Source of the DNA: Sphingomonas populi
Lineage (GTDB): Bacteria > Pseudomonadota > Alphaproteobacteria > Sphingomonadales > Sphingomonadaceae
NCBI RefSeq assembly: GCF_004208535.1
Contig: NZ_SGIS01000001.1
Location: 62,001 to 126,000 of the forward strand
Direction of reading: 5' to 3'
Length of the DNA: 64,000 nt
Made by a program: the position numbers and the translations under genes. Below are positions 1-6,848 of this stretch, piece after piece (within the stretch, counting starts at the first letter, position 1; every line of letters starts with the position of its first letter). Under the pieces are notes generated by a model. The model did not search any database. It worked only from the letters and a program-made list of their open reading frames with translations, and was not told where the DNA came from.

Positions 1-41
1 TCATGAACGACGTGGCGCTACGCCTTGGAGACGGCAAATGA
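1..41 (+). CDS. C-terminal end of an upstream gene (partial)
   Basis: An open frame enters from the left edge and stops with TGA at 39-41. It reads as a short C-terminal tail ending in LRLGDGK. Its stop overlaps the ATG of the next gene in an ATGA arrangement, which suggests translational coupling. Too little is present to name the product. It could also be a chance frame. Confidence 0.35.
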   Translation, partial: MNDVALRLGDGK

Positions 42-640
42 GCATTCGCACCCTGTTCGCGACGCCGGTGTATGAGGGTAGCCTCGCCGATCCACGCATG
101 CTCGCCGAACTGGAGCAATCCTGCCTGATGTTCGCGCAGGAGGACCGCGCCGGGCGGGCGTGGTCCAAGCAACACAATTATCGCGGCTACACCAGCTACG
201 CCTCGCTCAACGATCTGCCCCAGCGCGATCCCGCGTTCGGTGATCTCGCCAAGAAGCTCGCCAAGCACGTCGCCGCCTTTGCCGAGGCGTGCGCGTTCGA
301 TCTCGGCGGGCGCAAGCTCCGGCTCGACAGCCTGTGGGTCAACGTCCTCAAGCCCGGCGGCATGCACTCCGGGCATATCCACCCGCATTCGGTGGTGTCG
401 GGCACGCTCTACGTCGCGGTGCCGCCGGGCGCGGGCGCGATCCGCTTCGAAGACCCGCGCCTGCCACTGATGATGGCCGCCCCTACCCGCCGCGAGGATG
501 CTCCCGAGGAGCAACGCACCTTCGCGCACGTCGCGCCCGAGGCCGGCACGATCCTGCTGTGGGAAAGCTGGCTACGCCACGAGGTGATCGCCGGCACCGC
601 CAAGCAAGACCGGATCAGCATCAGCTTCAACTATAGCTGA
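38..640 (+). CDS. 2OG-Fe(II) oxygenase-like protein (TIGR02466 type)
   Basis: A 200-residue soluble protein resembling the putative 2-oxoglutarate/Fe(II) oxygenases of the TIGR02466 group. The double-stranded beta-helix signature is visible: an HSGHIHPHS segment supplies candidate iron-binding histidines about residue 110, followed by SGTLYV. A distal RHEV segment (about residue 180) offers the third histidine, and an arginine follows in DRISISFN. The substrate is unknown; relatives often sit beside TPR or sulfotransferase-like genes. The ATG has a GGAG ribosome-binding site and overlaps the stop of the upstream frame, so it is probably the downstream member of an operon. The family call is fairly secure, the function is not. 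Confidence 0.8.
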   Translation: MSIRTLFATPVYEGSLADPRMLAELEQSCLMFAQEDRAGRAWSKQHNYRGYTSYASLNDLPQRDPAFGDLAKKLAKHVAAFAEACAFDLGGRKLRLDSLWVNVLKPGGMHSGHIHPHSVVSGTLYVAVPPGAGAIRFEDPRLPLMMAAPTRREDAPEEQRTFAHVAPEAGTILLWESWLRHEVIAGTAKQDRISISFNYS

Positions 641-662
641 TACCTACACCGAGTCCTTCGTT

Positions 663-743
663 CTCCCGCGCACGCGGGAGTCCAGAATCCCAAGAGCCGC
701 AATCATTGTTTTGTGTGGCTCTGGATTCCCGCTTTCGCGGGAA
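663..743. repeat. Palindromic intergenic repeat, possible bidirectional terminator
   Basis: Two perfect hairpins flank a third imperfect one. CTCCCGCG/CGCGGGAG is at 663-680 with a 2-nt loop, and TTCCCGC/GCGGGAA at 726-743 with a 4-nt loop. Between them AGAGCC/GGCTCT pairs across the centre. It lies between the convergent oxygenase and pspF genes, where a REP-like element could end transcripts from both sides. Confidence 0.7.
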
Positions 744-766
744 AACATGAACTGTACGTTCGGCCG

Positions 767-1795
767 CTAAGCCCCCGCCGAAATCAGCCCATGCCGTTTC
801 AGGGCGTGCCGCAACTGATCGTAGCTCAGCCCCAGCGCATCCGCCGTGGCGCGCTGGTTGAAGCGATGCTCGGCCATCGCCTTCTTGAGTAGATCGCGCT
901 CGAACCGCGCGATGCGGCTCTTGAAGTCGCCCGGCGCGTCCTCCTCCTCAACCGTCGCGACGTGTGCCGCCGCAGCCGGCGCCGCCTCCACCGTCATCGT
1001 CCCGCCCTGGCCCCCACGCGGGCGATATTGCGACTGGAACGGATCGAACTCGATTGCGTCGATCGGCGTGTCGCGCTCCCAGCGGTACACCGCGCGCTCG
1101 ACGACGTTGCGGAGTTCGCGCACGTTGCCCGGCCATTCATAAGCGACCAGCGCCGCCATCGCCTCGCGGGTAAAGCCCGGCCAGTCGAGCCGCCCCATTT
1201 CCGAGGCCATGCGCCGCCCGTAATGCTCGGCCAGCACCGGCACGTCGCCGGTGCGCGCGCGGAGCGGCGGCAACGTAACCACCTCGAACGAAAGCCGGTC
1301 GAGCAGATCGGCGCGGAACTGGTGGCGCGCGACCTTGTCGGGGAGATGCTCGTTGGTCGCCGCGACGATCCGCACGTCGACGCGCAACGGCCGCGACGAT
1401 CCGATCCGCGTGACCTCGCCATATTCGACCGCACGCAACAACCGGTCCTGCGCCGCCATCGACAAGGTGCCGAGTTCGTCGAGAAACAGCGTGCCGCCAT
1501 GCGCCTCCTCGAACCGCCCCTGCCGCGCCTTGGTCGCGCCGGTGAATGCGCCCGCCTCATGCCCGAACAACTCGGCCTCGATCAGCGTCTCGGGCAGCGC
1601 CGCGCAATTCATGATGACGAGTGGCTGGTCCCAGCGCGGGGACAGCCGGTGAAGCCGCTCGGCCACCAGTTCCTTGCCGGTGCCGCGCTCGCCGATCACC
1701 AGCACCGGCCGGTCGAGTGCCGCCGCGCGGCTGGCGCGCTCCAGCGCGTCGAGAAACGGGCCTGACTGGCCGATTACCTGGGTTACGCGCTCCAT
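767..1795 (-). CDS. pspF: PspF, sigma-54 activator of the phage shock operon
   Basis: A bacterial enhancer-binding protein that drives RNA polymerase with sigma-54 at the psp promoter. From the chosen start it has 342 residues and no N-terminal receiver or sensor domain, as is typical of PspF. An AAA+ domain comes first: Walker A GERGTGKE at 35-42, the sigma-54-contacting GAFTGA loop at 82-87, and Walker B in LFLDE near 106. A Fis-type helix-turn-helix is at the C-terminus. The frame is open to 1837, but ATG at 1795 has an AAGG site and matches the usual N-terminus. It is divergent from pspA. In E. coli PspF is held inactive by PspA and represses its own gene; a large inverted repeat over this start fits that. 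Confidence 0.93.
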   Translation of the reverse strand: MERVTQVIGQSGPFLDALERASRAAALDRPVLVIGERGTGKELVAERLHRLSPRWDQPLVIMNCAALPETLIEAELFGHEAGAFTGATKARQGRFEEAHGGTLFLDELGTLSMAAQDRLLRAVEYGEVTRIGSSRPLRVDVRIVAATNEHLPDKVARHQFRADLLDRLSFEVVTLPPLRARTGDVPVLAEHYGRRMASEMGRLDWPGFTREAMAALVAYEWPGNVRELRNVVERAVYRWERDTPIDAIEFDPFQSQYRPRGGQGGTMTVEAAPAAAAHVATVEEEDAPGDFKSRIARFERDLLKKAMAEHRFNQRATADALGLSYDQLRHALKRHGLISAGA

Positions 1796-1831
1796 TGCCA
1801 AGCCTTGGCGTAAATTCCCAAGGCTTGGCAA
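1795..1831. promoter_or_regulatory. 14-bp inverted repeat, candidate PspF upstream activating site
   Basis: TTGCCAAGCCTTGG (1795-1808) and its exact reverse complement (1818-1831) are separated by 9 nt. Each arm also contains a near-palindrome of its own. The element overlaps the pspF start codon and lies about 65-100 bp upstream of the sigma-54 promoter. That is the distance expected for an enhancer and also fits negative autoregulation of pspF. Binding is inferred from position, not shown. Confidence 0.6.
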
Positions 1832-1895
1832 GCGCACAATCCGACAAAGCTGTCGATCCGTTCAGAAAACCACGCAAATCCGCCATTTCTAAAGT

Positions 1896-1911
1896 TGGCA
1901 CGAACCCTGCA
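1896..1911 (+). promoter_or_regulatory. Sigma-54 (-24/-12) promoter of pspA
   Basis: TGGCAC at 1896-1901, five bases, then CTGCA at 1907-1911. The invariant GG and GC are separated by exactly 10 nt, as required by sigma-54. One base differs from the TTGC consensus. It lies about 54 bp before the pspA start codon, with pspF divergent upstream. Confidence 0.85.
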
Positions 1912-1964
1912 ATGCTTTCTGCGTACACCAACGAGTACCGCGTTTCCCCAAGGAGTTTTCCAAC

Positions 1965-2633
1965 ATGGGCATTTTTTCCCGCACTCGCGACATCGTCGCC
2001 GCCAACTTCACCGACCTGCTCGACAAGGCTGAAGACCCGGCGAAGATGATCCGCATGATCATCCTCGAAATGGAGGAGACCCTGGTCGAAGTGCGCGCCT
2101 CCGCCGCGCGCACCATCGCCGACCAGAAGGAAATGCGCCGCCACATCGACAAGCTCGGCAAGCTGCAGGATAGCTGGACCGAAAAGGCCGAACTGGCGCT
2201 GTCGAAGGGCCGCGAGGATCTCGCCAAGGCCGCCCTCGTTGAGAAGCAGAAGGCCGCCGACATGGCCGATCGCCTCAAGGACGAGATCGCCGTGCTCGAC
2301 GAGGCGCTGCGCGCGTCGGAGGAGGACATCAACAAGCTCCAGACCAAGCTGCGCGAAGCCCGCACCCGCCAGAACTCGATCGCTACCCGGCTGGAGAGCG
2401 CACAGAACCGCTACAAGCTGCGCGAACTCTACAACGGCCCGCGCATGCAGGACGCGTTCTCGCGCTTCGACATCATGGAAGGCCGCATCGACATGGCCGA
2501 GGGCCGCGCCGACGCCGCTGGTCTGGGCGCCCAGCCCAAGTCGCTCGAAGAGGAGATCGCCGAGCTCAAGTCCGCCGACAAGGTCGACGCCGAACTCGCC
2601 GCGCTGAAGGCGCGCATGAACAAGGACGGTTGA
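1965..2633 (+). CDS. pspA: Phage shock protein PspA
   Basis: A 222-residue member of the PspA/Vipp1/IM30 (ESCRT-III-like) family. It binds stressed inner membrane and, in enterobacteria, inhibits PspF. The protein starts with the amphipathic helix MGIFSRTRDIVAANFTDLL, followed by long heptad-rich coiled coils rich in Glu, Lys and Ala to the C-terminus. No membrane segment is visible. A strong AAGGAG site precedes the ATG. It is the first gene of an operon with pspB one base downstream and pspC after it, and is read from the sigma-54 promoter at 1896. Length and start match the family. Confidence 0.96.
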   Translation: MGIFSRTRDIVAANFTDLLDKAEDPAKMIRMIILEMEETLVEVRASAARTIADQKEMRRHIDKLGKLQDSWTEKAELALSKGREDLAKAALVEKQKAADMADRLKDEIAVLDEALRASEEDINKLQTKLREARTRQNSIATRLESAQNRYKLRELYNGPRMQDAFSRFDIMEGRIDMAEGRADAAGLGAQPKSLEEEIAELKSADKVDAELAALKARMNKDG

Positions 2634-2634
2634 G

Positions 2635-2904
2635 ATGGAAGACGTTTTCCTGCCCATCGTCATCTGCGGCATGCTCTTCGTCGGCATGCCCTGGGTGATC
2701 CTGCACTACGTTACCAAGTGGAAGCAGGCGCCCAAGATCACCGACGAGGATGAGAAACTGCTCGACGAGCTCCACCTGCTCGCCCGCCGGCTCGAAGACC
2801 GGTTGCAGACGGTGGAGCGGATCGTCGCCGCCGACCATCCCGACTGGCGCCCCGGCGTATCCGCCGACCCGCGCCCTTCCTACGACCTTTCCAAGAGGAA
2901 CTGA
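2635..2904 (+). CDS. pspB: Phage shock protein PspB
   Basis: An 89-residue inner-membrane protein: one N-terminal transmembrane helix (about 4-25) followed by a short charged coiled coil (about 38-66). PspB works with PspC to sense envelope stress and relieve PspA inhibition of PspF. The start lies directly after the pspA stop (TGAGATG arrangement), so translation is probably coupled. The C-terminal tail (HPDWRPGVSADPRPSYDL) is typical of sphingomonad homologues. Confidence 0.92.
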   Translation: MEDVFLPIVICGMLFVGMPWVILHYVTKWKQAPKITDEDEKLLDELHLLARRLEDRLQTVERIVAADHPDWRPGVSADPRPSYDLSKRN

Positions 2905-2907
2905 GCC

Positions 2908-3288
2908 ATGAGCGCGAGCCGCACCAAATTCTACCTCGACAAGCACAACCGCAAATGGCTGGGCGTCTGTTCGGGGATCGCCGATTACACCGGCATCGAC
3001 GCCACTTGGGTCCGCGTCGGCGCGGTGGTCCTCACCGTCGCGGGCGGCTTCCCCTGGACTTTGCTCGCCTACGGGCTGGTCGCCTGGATGGCCGATGCCA
3101 AGCCCTACGGCCTGTATGACAGCAAGGAAGACCAGAAATTCTGGCAGGGCGTGCGCAGCAACCCGACCCGCTCGACCGCAGAGGTCCGCTCGAAGTTCCG
3201 CGACATCGACCGCCGCCTCGCCGACATCGAGACGATGTACACCAGCCGCAACACCCGCCTCGCCGACGAGATCGAAAGCCTGCGCTAA
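2908..3288 (+). CDS. pspC: Phage shock protein PspC
   Basis: A 126-residue PspC-domain protein. The N-terminal part carries the family signature (NRKWLGVCSGIADYTGID, about 14-31). A hydrophobic membrane segment follows (about 37-60), then a charged, helical cytoplasmic or periplasmic tail ending in a coiled-coil-like ADIETMYTSRNTRLADEIESL. It partners PspB in activating the psp response. It sits three bases after pspB in the same operon. Confidence 0.94.
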   Translation: MSASRTKFYLDKHNRKWLGVCSGIADYTGIDATWVRVGAVVLTVAGGFPWTLLAYGLVAWMADAKPYGLYDSKEDQKFWQGVRSNPTRSTAEVRSKFRDIDRRLADIETMYTSRNTRLADEIESLR

Positions 3289-3332
3289 GCGCGGCTTCGA
3301 TCCCGGCAACCACCCACCGCAACAGGATACCG

Positions 3333-3632
3333 ATGATGTCAGCCACCTGGGGACTGCTCGTACCGCTCGCCGCGATCACGGTTTTCCCGCTGAGCAAGGT
3401 GTTCAACACCTGGGTTCGCGCGAAACACGGCTACCCGCTCGAAGACGAGCGCCGCCGCGACAAGGATCGCCTCTCGACGACACGCGAAACCGAATTGCTG
3501 AGCGCCGAGAATGAGCGGCTGACCGGCAAGATCGGCCGGCTCGAGGAGCGGATCGCGGTGCTCGAACGCATCGCCACCGACCCCGCCGAGCGTACCGCCC
3601 GCGAGATCGAGGCGCTGCGCACCAGCGACTGA
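3333..3632 (+). CDS. Small membrane/coiled-coil protein of the psp operon
   Basis: A 99-residue protein with one N-terminal transmembrane helix (about 5-24) and a charged coiled coil (about 50-85; heptads in ERLTGKIGRLEERIAVLERIATD). This is the PspB layout, and the IAVLERIATD motif recurs as LAVLERLATD in the protein at 3873, so the two look like paralogues of each other and perhaps of PspB. It is co-directional with pspC, 44 nt downstream. A role in the envelope-stress complex is inferred from context and architecture only. Confidence 0.75.
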   Translation: MMSATWGLLVPLAAITVFPLSKVFNTWVRAKHGYPLEDERRRDKDRLSTTRETELLSAENERLTGKIGRLEERIAVLERIATDPAERTAREIEALRTSD

Positions 3633-3645
3633 TCCGCCCGCCCCG

Positions 3646-3658
3646 CCCCCCCCCCCCC
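3646..3658. repeat. Homopolymer tract of 13 cytosines
   Basis: An uninterrupted run of 13 C residues just after the stop of the gene at 3333-3632 and about 60 bp before the next small reading frame. Such tracts slip easily in replication and in sequencing, so its length should be treated with caution. Confidence 0.85.
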
Positions 3659-3719
3659 ACCTCCCAACACCCCCCCGTGCGCGACCCTTGCGGTCGCGCC
3701 GACAGGAAAGGCTCGTCCC

Positions 3720-3842
3720 ATGCTTCTCGGTTTTCTCGCTGTCCTCGCCGCCATCACCGCCATCGGCGTCTTCGCCACCGAAAGCGTCGATCGCCCGCGC
3801 CGCCGCCGCGAACGGCTCGCGCCGCAAGGCGATGCGCAGTAA
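3720..3842 (+). CDS. 40-residue membrane peptide in the psp operon
   Basis: A short frame that starts at ATG 3720 behind an AGGAAAGG ribosome-binding site. It encodes MLLGFLAVLAAITAIGVFA, a single hydrophobic helix, followed by a very basic tail with a run of five Arg (RPRRRRERL). The layout fits an inner-membrane micropeptide with a positively charged cytoplasmic end. It lies between two paralogous coiled-coil membrane genes in the psp operon. No known family is recognised. Position, start signal and composition support it as a real gene. Confidence 0.65.
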   Translation: MLLGFLAVLAAITAIGVFATESVDRPRRRRERLAPQGDAQ

Positions 3843-3872
3843 CATCGCCACATTGGCAGGGGAGTTTTCCAC

Positions 3873-4142
3873 ATGAACCCGTTTGAAATGGTCGTCGCGA
3901 TCATCGTCGTCATCACGGTCGGCCGTGTGTTGATGGCCCGCTACGGCGTCGTCCACAGCAAGCACGGCGAGCAGGTCGCCTTCCGCGACGACGGCGCGAC
4001 CAAGGCCGAGAACGCCCGGCTGCAGGAGGAATTGCGCAGCATGAAGGAGCGGCTCGCCGTCCTCGAACGCCTCGCCACCGACAATGACACGAGCAGCGCC
4101 CGCCTCGATCGCGAGATCGAGCGCCTGCGCGACCCCAAGTGA
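3873..4142 (+). CDS. Small membrane/coiled-coil protein, PspB-like paralogue
   Basis: An 89-residue protein with one transmembrane helix at the N-terminus (about 5-22) and a coiled coil over residues 43-88 (ENARLQEELRSMKERLAVLE). It shares architecture and the L-AVLERLATD segment with the protein at 3333-3632. An AGGGGAG-like site precedes the ATG. It is in the same operon direction, with the next gene overlapping or adjoining. Probably an accessory PspB-like subunit; this is inference from layout. Confidence 0.75.
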   Translation: MNPFEMVVAIIVVITVGRVLMARYGVVHSKHGEQVAFRDDGATKAENARLQEELRSMKERLAVLERLATDNDTSSARLDREIERLRDPK

Positions 4143-4168
4143 CCCTCATGACCGCAGGAGCAGGGATC

Positions 4169-4417
4169 ATGACCGACCCGAGTTTCTACATGACGATGGC
4201 CGGCACAGCGCTCGCCGGGGTGGCGATCCTCGCCTACACCACGCTCACCGGCTGGCGCGGCTGGCTCGCGCTCAAGCAGCAGGAATTGCAGCACCAGCTT
4301 GGCGGAGGAGACCGCGCCGCGCCGGCCATGCCCAACGCCAGCGCCCGCATCGAGATCGCCGACCTGAAGGAGCGCATCCGCAAGCTGGAGGCGATCGCGG
4401 CAGGGGTGGATCTGTAA
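4169..4417 (+). CDS. Small membrane/coiled-coil protein, last gene of the psp operon
   Basis: An 82-residue protein: one transmembrane helix (about 8-27), a linker with a Gly/Ala/Pro-rich stretch, and a short C-terminal coiled coil (IEIADLKERIRKLEAIAAGV). The frame is open from a GTG at 4139 that overlaps the preceding stop, but ATG 4169 has an AGGAG site 8 nt upstream and gives a better N-terminus. It is the third PspB-shaped protein downstream of pspC. No named family is recognised. Confidence 0.7.
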   Translation: MTDPSFYMTMAGTALAGVAILAYTTLTGWRGWLALKQQELQHQLGGGDRAAPAMPNASARIEIADLKERIRKLEAIAAGVDL

Positions 4418-4732
4418 CGCACGTCTGGACTGAGAACGCCGCCTCCACTCCGTTCGCCATGAGTTGGTCGAAGCCTGTCCCAAGCGGCTGGCATGTCCCG
4501 AACGTGCAATTCGCCACTTAGAGCGTGATGACGCCAAATAGCTCCGTTCGTGCTGAGTAGCTGCCGAGTAGCCCGCAGGGCGTATCGAGGTAGCTACTCA
4601 GCACGAACAGGTGGAGGTGATGGTATCACGCTCGATATTTTTGTTTTCCGAACAGGTGCTTCGACAAGCGCGAACGGGGGACGGAGCAAACCCGGTAGAC
4701 GCCCCCGCCCTGCGCCGTTACCGCCAACCGCC
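4418..4732. other. Non-coding gap with palindromic repeat between psp operon and sufE
   Basis: No convincing gene is visible in these 315 bases. They hold repeat-type sequence: a short direct relative of the CCGTTCG element near 4449, then the large palindrome at 4521-4633. A promoter for sufE may lie in the A/T-richer stretch around 4633-4660, but no clear -35/-10 pair was identified. Confidence 0.6.
4521..4633. repeat. 113-bp palindromic element
   Basis: Terminal inverted repeats GAGCGTGAT (4521-4529) and ATCACGCTC (4625-4633) enclose a perfect 17-bp inverted repeat, at 4546-4562 and 4592-4608. The inner arms contain the GTTCGTGCTGAG sequence typical of sphingomonad intergenic repeats. No target duplication or reading frame is seen, so it is a REP- or MITE-like element rather than an insertion sequence. 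Confidence 0.75.
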
Positions 4733-5140
4733 ATGACCACACTCGCCGACCTCCACGAAGAATATGAATTCCTCGACGCCGACGACCGCTACCGGCTGCT
4801 GATCGATCTCGGCAAGACGCTTGAGCCGATGCCCGATCCGCTCAAGACCGACGCGACCCTGGTGCGCGGCTGCTCGGCCTCGGTGTGGGTCTATCCGATG
4901 CGGCGCGACGACGGCACGCTCCACTTCCTCGCCGATTCGAACGCGGCGATCACCAAGGGCATCATCGCGCTCGTGCTGCTGACCGTGCAGGATCAGCCCG
5001 CCGCAACGATCGCCACCACCGACATCACCGCCGCGCTCGCGCCGTTCGATCTCAAGAACCAGCTCAGCTCGAACCGGACGCAAGGCATCCCGAACATGAT
5101 CGCGCTGATCCGCGAGACGGCGCTGCGCTACGCGAGTTAA
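4733..5140 (+). CDS. sufE: SufE family cysteine desulfurase activator
   Basis: A 135-residue SufE-domain protein. SufE accepts persulfide sulfur from the cysteine desulfurase SufS and passes it to the SufBCD scaffold for Fe-S cluster assembly. The acceptor cysteine is C47 in the conserved motif RGCSASVWV. The C-terminal LSSNRTQGIPNMI segment is also characteristic. The frame is open much further upstream (to about 4550), but that part reads through a repeat; ATG 4733 gives the standard N-terminus. The gene stands alone, not in a suf operon here. Confidence 0.92.
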   Translation: MTTLADLHEEYEFLDADDRYRLLIDLGKTLEPMPDPLKTDATLVRGCSASVWVYPMRRDDGTLHFLADSNAAITKGIIALVLLTVQDQPAATIATTDITAALAPFDLKNQLSSNRTQGIPNMIALIRETALRYAS

Positions 5141-5525
5141 CGCAAATCCCCGCCCCGTTCGCCCGGAGCGAAGCCGAGGGAGATGCCTCAAGCGCAGATG
5201 TCTCGACTGCGCTCGACACGAACCGACTAGAGAGCGAAGCGCACCATCTCTCCGTTCGTCCCGAGCGAAGTCGAGGGACTCGCCTCAAGCGCGAATGTCT
5301 CGACTGCGCTCGACACGAACGGATTAGAGAGCGAAGCGCACCATCCCTCCGTTCGTCCCGAGCGAAGTCGAGGGACATGCCCCAGGCGCAGGTGTCTCGA
5401 CTGCGCTCGACAAAAACGGTCTGAAGGGACGAAGCGCGCCAATCCACCCTTTCGCGCTCAGCCTGTCGAAGCATGTGCCCGATACGCCTGCGATACACCA
5501 AGGTATCGGCACGCGCCCGGACGCA
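5141..5525. other. Non-coding gap filled by repeat sequence
   Basis: This 385-bp stretch between sufE and a minus-strand secreted-protein gene has no supported gene. Most of it is the tandem palindromic repeat described separately. A degenerate further copy of the palindrome half (CAGCCTGTCGAAGC) lies at about 5460-5473. Confidence 0.7.
5156..5446. repeat. Three tandem copies of a 97-bp palindromic repeat
   Basis: Units begin at 5156, 5253 and 5350 with the same CGTTCG start, an exact 97-bp period; the third copy decays at its end. Within each unit the start (CGTTCG..CGAGCGAAGTCGAG) is an inverted repeat of a later segment (CTCGACTGCGCTCGACACGAACG), so each can fold into a long hairpin. Single copies or halves of the same family occur at 12288 and 23702. 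It is not a CRISPR: the unit is long, palindromic and has no variable spacers. Confidence 0.85.
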
Positions 5526-5945
5526 TCAGTTCGCCTTCGCGACCTTCGGCGGCCTTGGATATGGCACGAAATCGTTCAGACCGATCGACGCACCGGGCAT
5601 CCGCGAACCACGATCGATCAGCCGGACGATGTCGATCCGGCATGCCTGCCCATTGCGCGGTTCGCTGACGAGGATGTCGTCGTCATCGAGGAAGTTCGCG
5701 CCGCTCGGGCGGTTGACGTACAGCGTGCCGTCGTTGGCGGTGTAGACGATCGCGGTGCGGTCGATGATTTCGCTCGACCGGATCTGCGTCAGCGAAAGAC
5801 AATCGACTGGCTTGCCGGCGACCCGGCCGTCGAGCATCTGGGCGAGCTTGGCCTCGCCGGTCAGCCGCTCCTTCGCTTGCGCGGGAACGGCGGAAGCGAC
5901 CACCGCCAGCGCGGCGATGGCGGTAAGACATTGGGAAACGCGCAT
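5526..5945 (-). CDS. Secreted protein of unknown function
   Basis: A 139-residue protein with a clear Sec signal peptide (MRVSQCLTAIAALAVVASAVPAQA, cleavage about residue 24) and an AGGAG site before the ATG. The mature part holds two cysteines (DCLSL and QACRID) that could form a disulfide. It contains the phrase IDRTAIVYTANDGTLYVNRP, a small beta-rich domain seen in sphingomonad periplasmic proteins of unknown function. No enzymatic motif is recognised. It is transcribed alone, next to the ferredoxin gene. Confidence 0.7.
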   Translation of the reverse strand: MRVSQCLTAIAALAVVASAVPAQAKERLTGEAKLAQMLDGRVAGKPVDCLSLTQIRSSEIIDRTAIVYTANDGTLYVNRPSGANFLDDDDILVSEPRNGQACRIDIVRLIDRGSRMPGASIGLNDFVPYPRPPKVAKAN

Positions 5946-5955
5946 CGAATTTCTC

Positions 5956-6324
5956 CTATGCTTCTAGGGTAGCCGAGTCGTGCTGAACCTGCGCTGACCC
6001 GTTAAGGTCTGTCCCGTTGATACCAAGCGCGTCGATCACTGTCTCCAGCGGCGCGCCCGCCCGCACGATCTGCCATGTCCGGCTGTCGGCGCTGTCGACC
6101 ACCGTCACCGCGCCGCGCGGGCAGACCTTGAGGCATTTGACCTCGACGATCCCCATCGCCGCCTTGCGACCCGTCTTCACCCCGAGTTCTTTGCGCAGCG
6201 CCTTGGCGAGCGGCGTCTTGCCGCGCGGCCCGAACCCGCCGCCGAGCTTCTTCGAACATTTCTGGCAGACCAGCAACGTGCGGGACCAGTCCGAGCGGAC
6301 CGTCTTCACACCGCAGGCTTCCAC
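5956..6324 (-). CDS. (2Fe-2S) ferredoxin-like protein
   Basis: A protein of about 120 residues resembling thioredoxin-fold (2Fe-2S) ferredoxins. Candidate cluster ligands are in LVCQKCSKK and KCLKVCPRGAV. It should act as a small cytoplasmic electron carrier or metal-binding protein; its partner is unknown. The start is a GTG at 6324 preceded by GAGGAG. A second GTG at 6309 overlaps the upstream TGA as GTGA. Either way the gene overlaps the J-domain gene end, so the two are translationally coupled. Confidence 0.8.
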   Translation of the reverse strand: MEACGVKTVRSDWSRTLLVCQKCSKKLGGGFGPRGKTPLAKALRKELGVKTGRKAAMGIVEVKCLKVCPRGAVTVVDSADSRTWQIVRAGAPLETVIDALGINGTDLNGSAQVQHDSATLEA

Positions 6325-6848
6325 TGCCGCTGCTCCTCGGCGACGCGCAGCACGTCATACGCCGCCTGAATCGCCTGGAAGCGCGCCGCCGCGTCCTTGT
6401 CGCCGGGGCGGATATCGGGATGGTTCTGCTTGGCGAGCCTGCGCCACGCCAGCCGCACCGCGTCGAAATCGGCATCCACCTCAAGGTCGAGCAGCTCGAG
6501 CGCGCGCAGTTCGTCGCGCGATCGGCTGCCGTCGCCGGAGCCGGCCCATTGCTGGTGCCGCGAGGTCGTGTAGCCGTCGGCGGTGCGCGTCTCCGCCGCC
6601 TCGCGCTCGGCGGCTTCCTCCGCGCTCAGCCCCTCGAAGTAATTCCAGCCGCGATTATACTCGCCGGCATGTTCCTGGCAGAAATACCAGCGATCGGGGC
6701 TGTTGGGGGATTTCGGCGCGGGGCAATTGCCCGGCTGGGTGCAGCCATGCCGGTCACACAGCCGCACCTTGGCCGCCTCACGGCTCGACTCGCCGTAAGC
6801 GCGCCAGCGCGGAAATCCCCAATCGTCTTGTCTCGTCGCACGCACCAT
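6306..6848 (-). CDS. J-domain protein with N-terminal cysteine cluster
   Basis: A protein of about 180 residues with a C-terminal J-domain (last 70 residues) containing the essential HPD motif in KQNHPDIRPGDKDAAARF. It should therefore stimulate an Hsp70 (DnaK or HscA). The N-terminal part has a Cys/His-rich region (LCDRHGCTQPGNCPAP and WYFCQEHAGEYN) that looks like a metal-binding site. The frame is open to 6905; ATG 6848 (MVRATRQDDWG) is chosen as the more natural start. It overlaps the downstream ferredoxin gene. Link to Fe-S assembly is possible but inferred. Confidence 0.82.
   Translation of the reverse strand: MVRATRQDDWGFPRWRAYGESSREAAKVRLCDRHGCTQPGNCPAPKSPNSPDRWYFCQEHAGEYNRGWNYFEGLSAEEAAEREAAETRTADGYTTSRHQQWAGSGDGSRSRDELRALELLDLEVDADFDAVRLAWRRLAKQNHPDIRPGDKDAAARFQAIQAAYDVLRVAEEQRQWKPAV

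Noticed and set aside
4139..4168. Longer N-terminus (GTG 4139) for the last psp-operon gene
   Set aside because: ATG 4169 has a well-spaced AGGAG and gives a cleaner membrane-protein start.
5156..5446. Possible CRISPR array
   Set aside because: Units are 97 bp, palindromic throughout and lack a constant short repeat with unique spacers; no cas genes are near.
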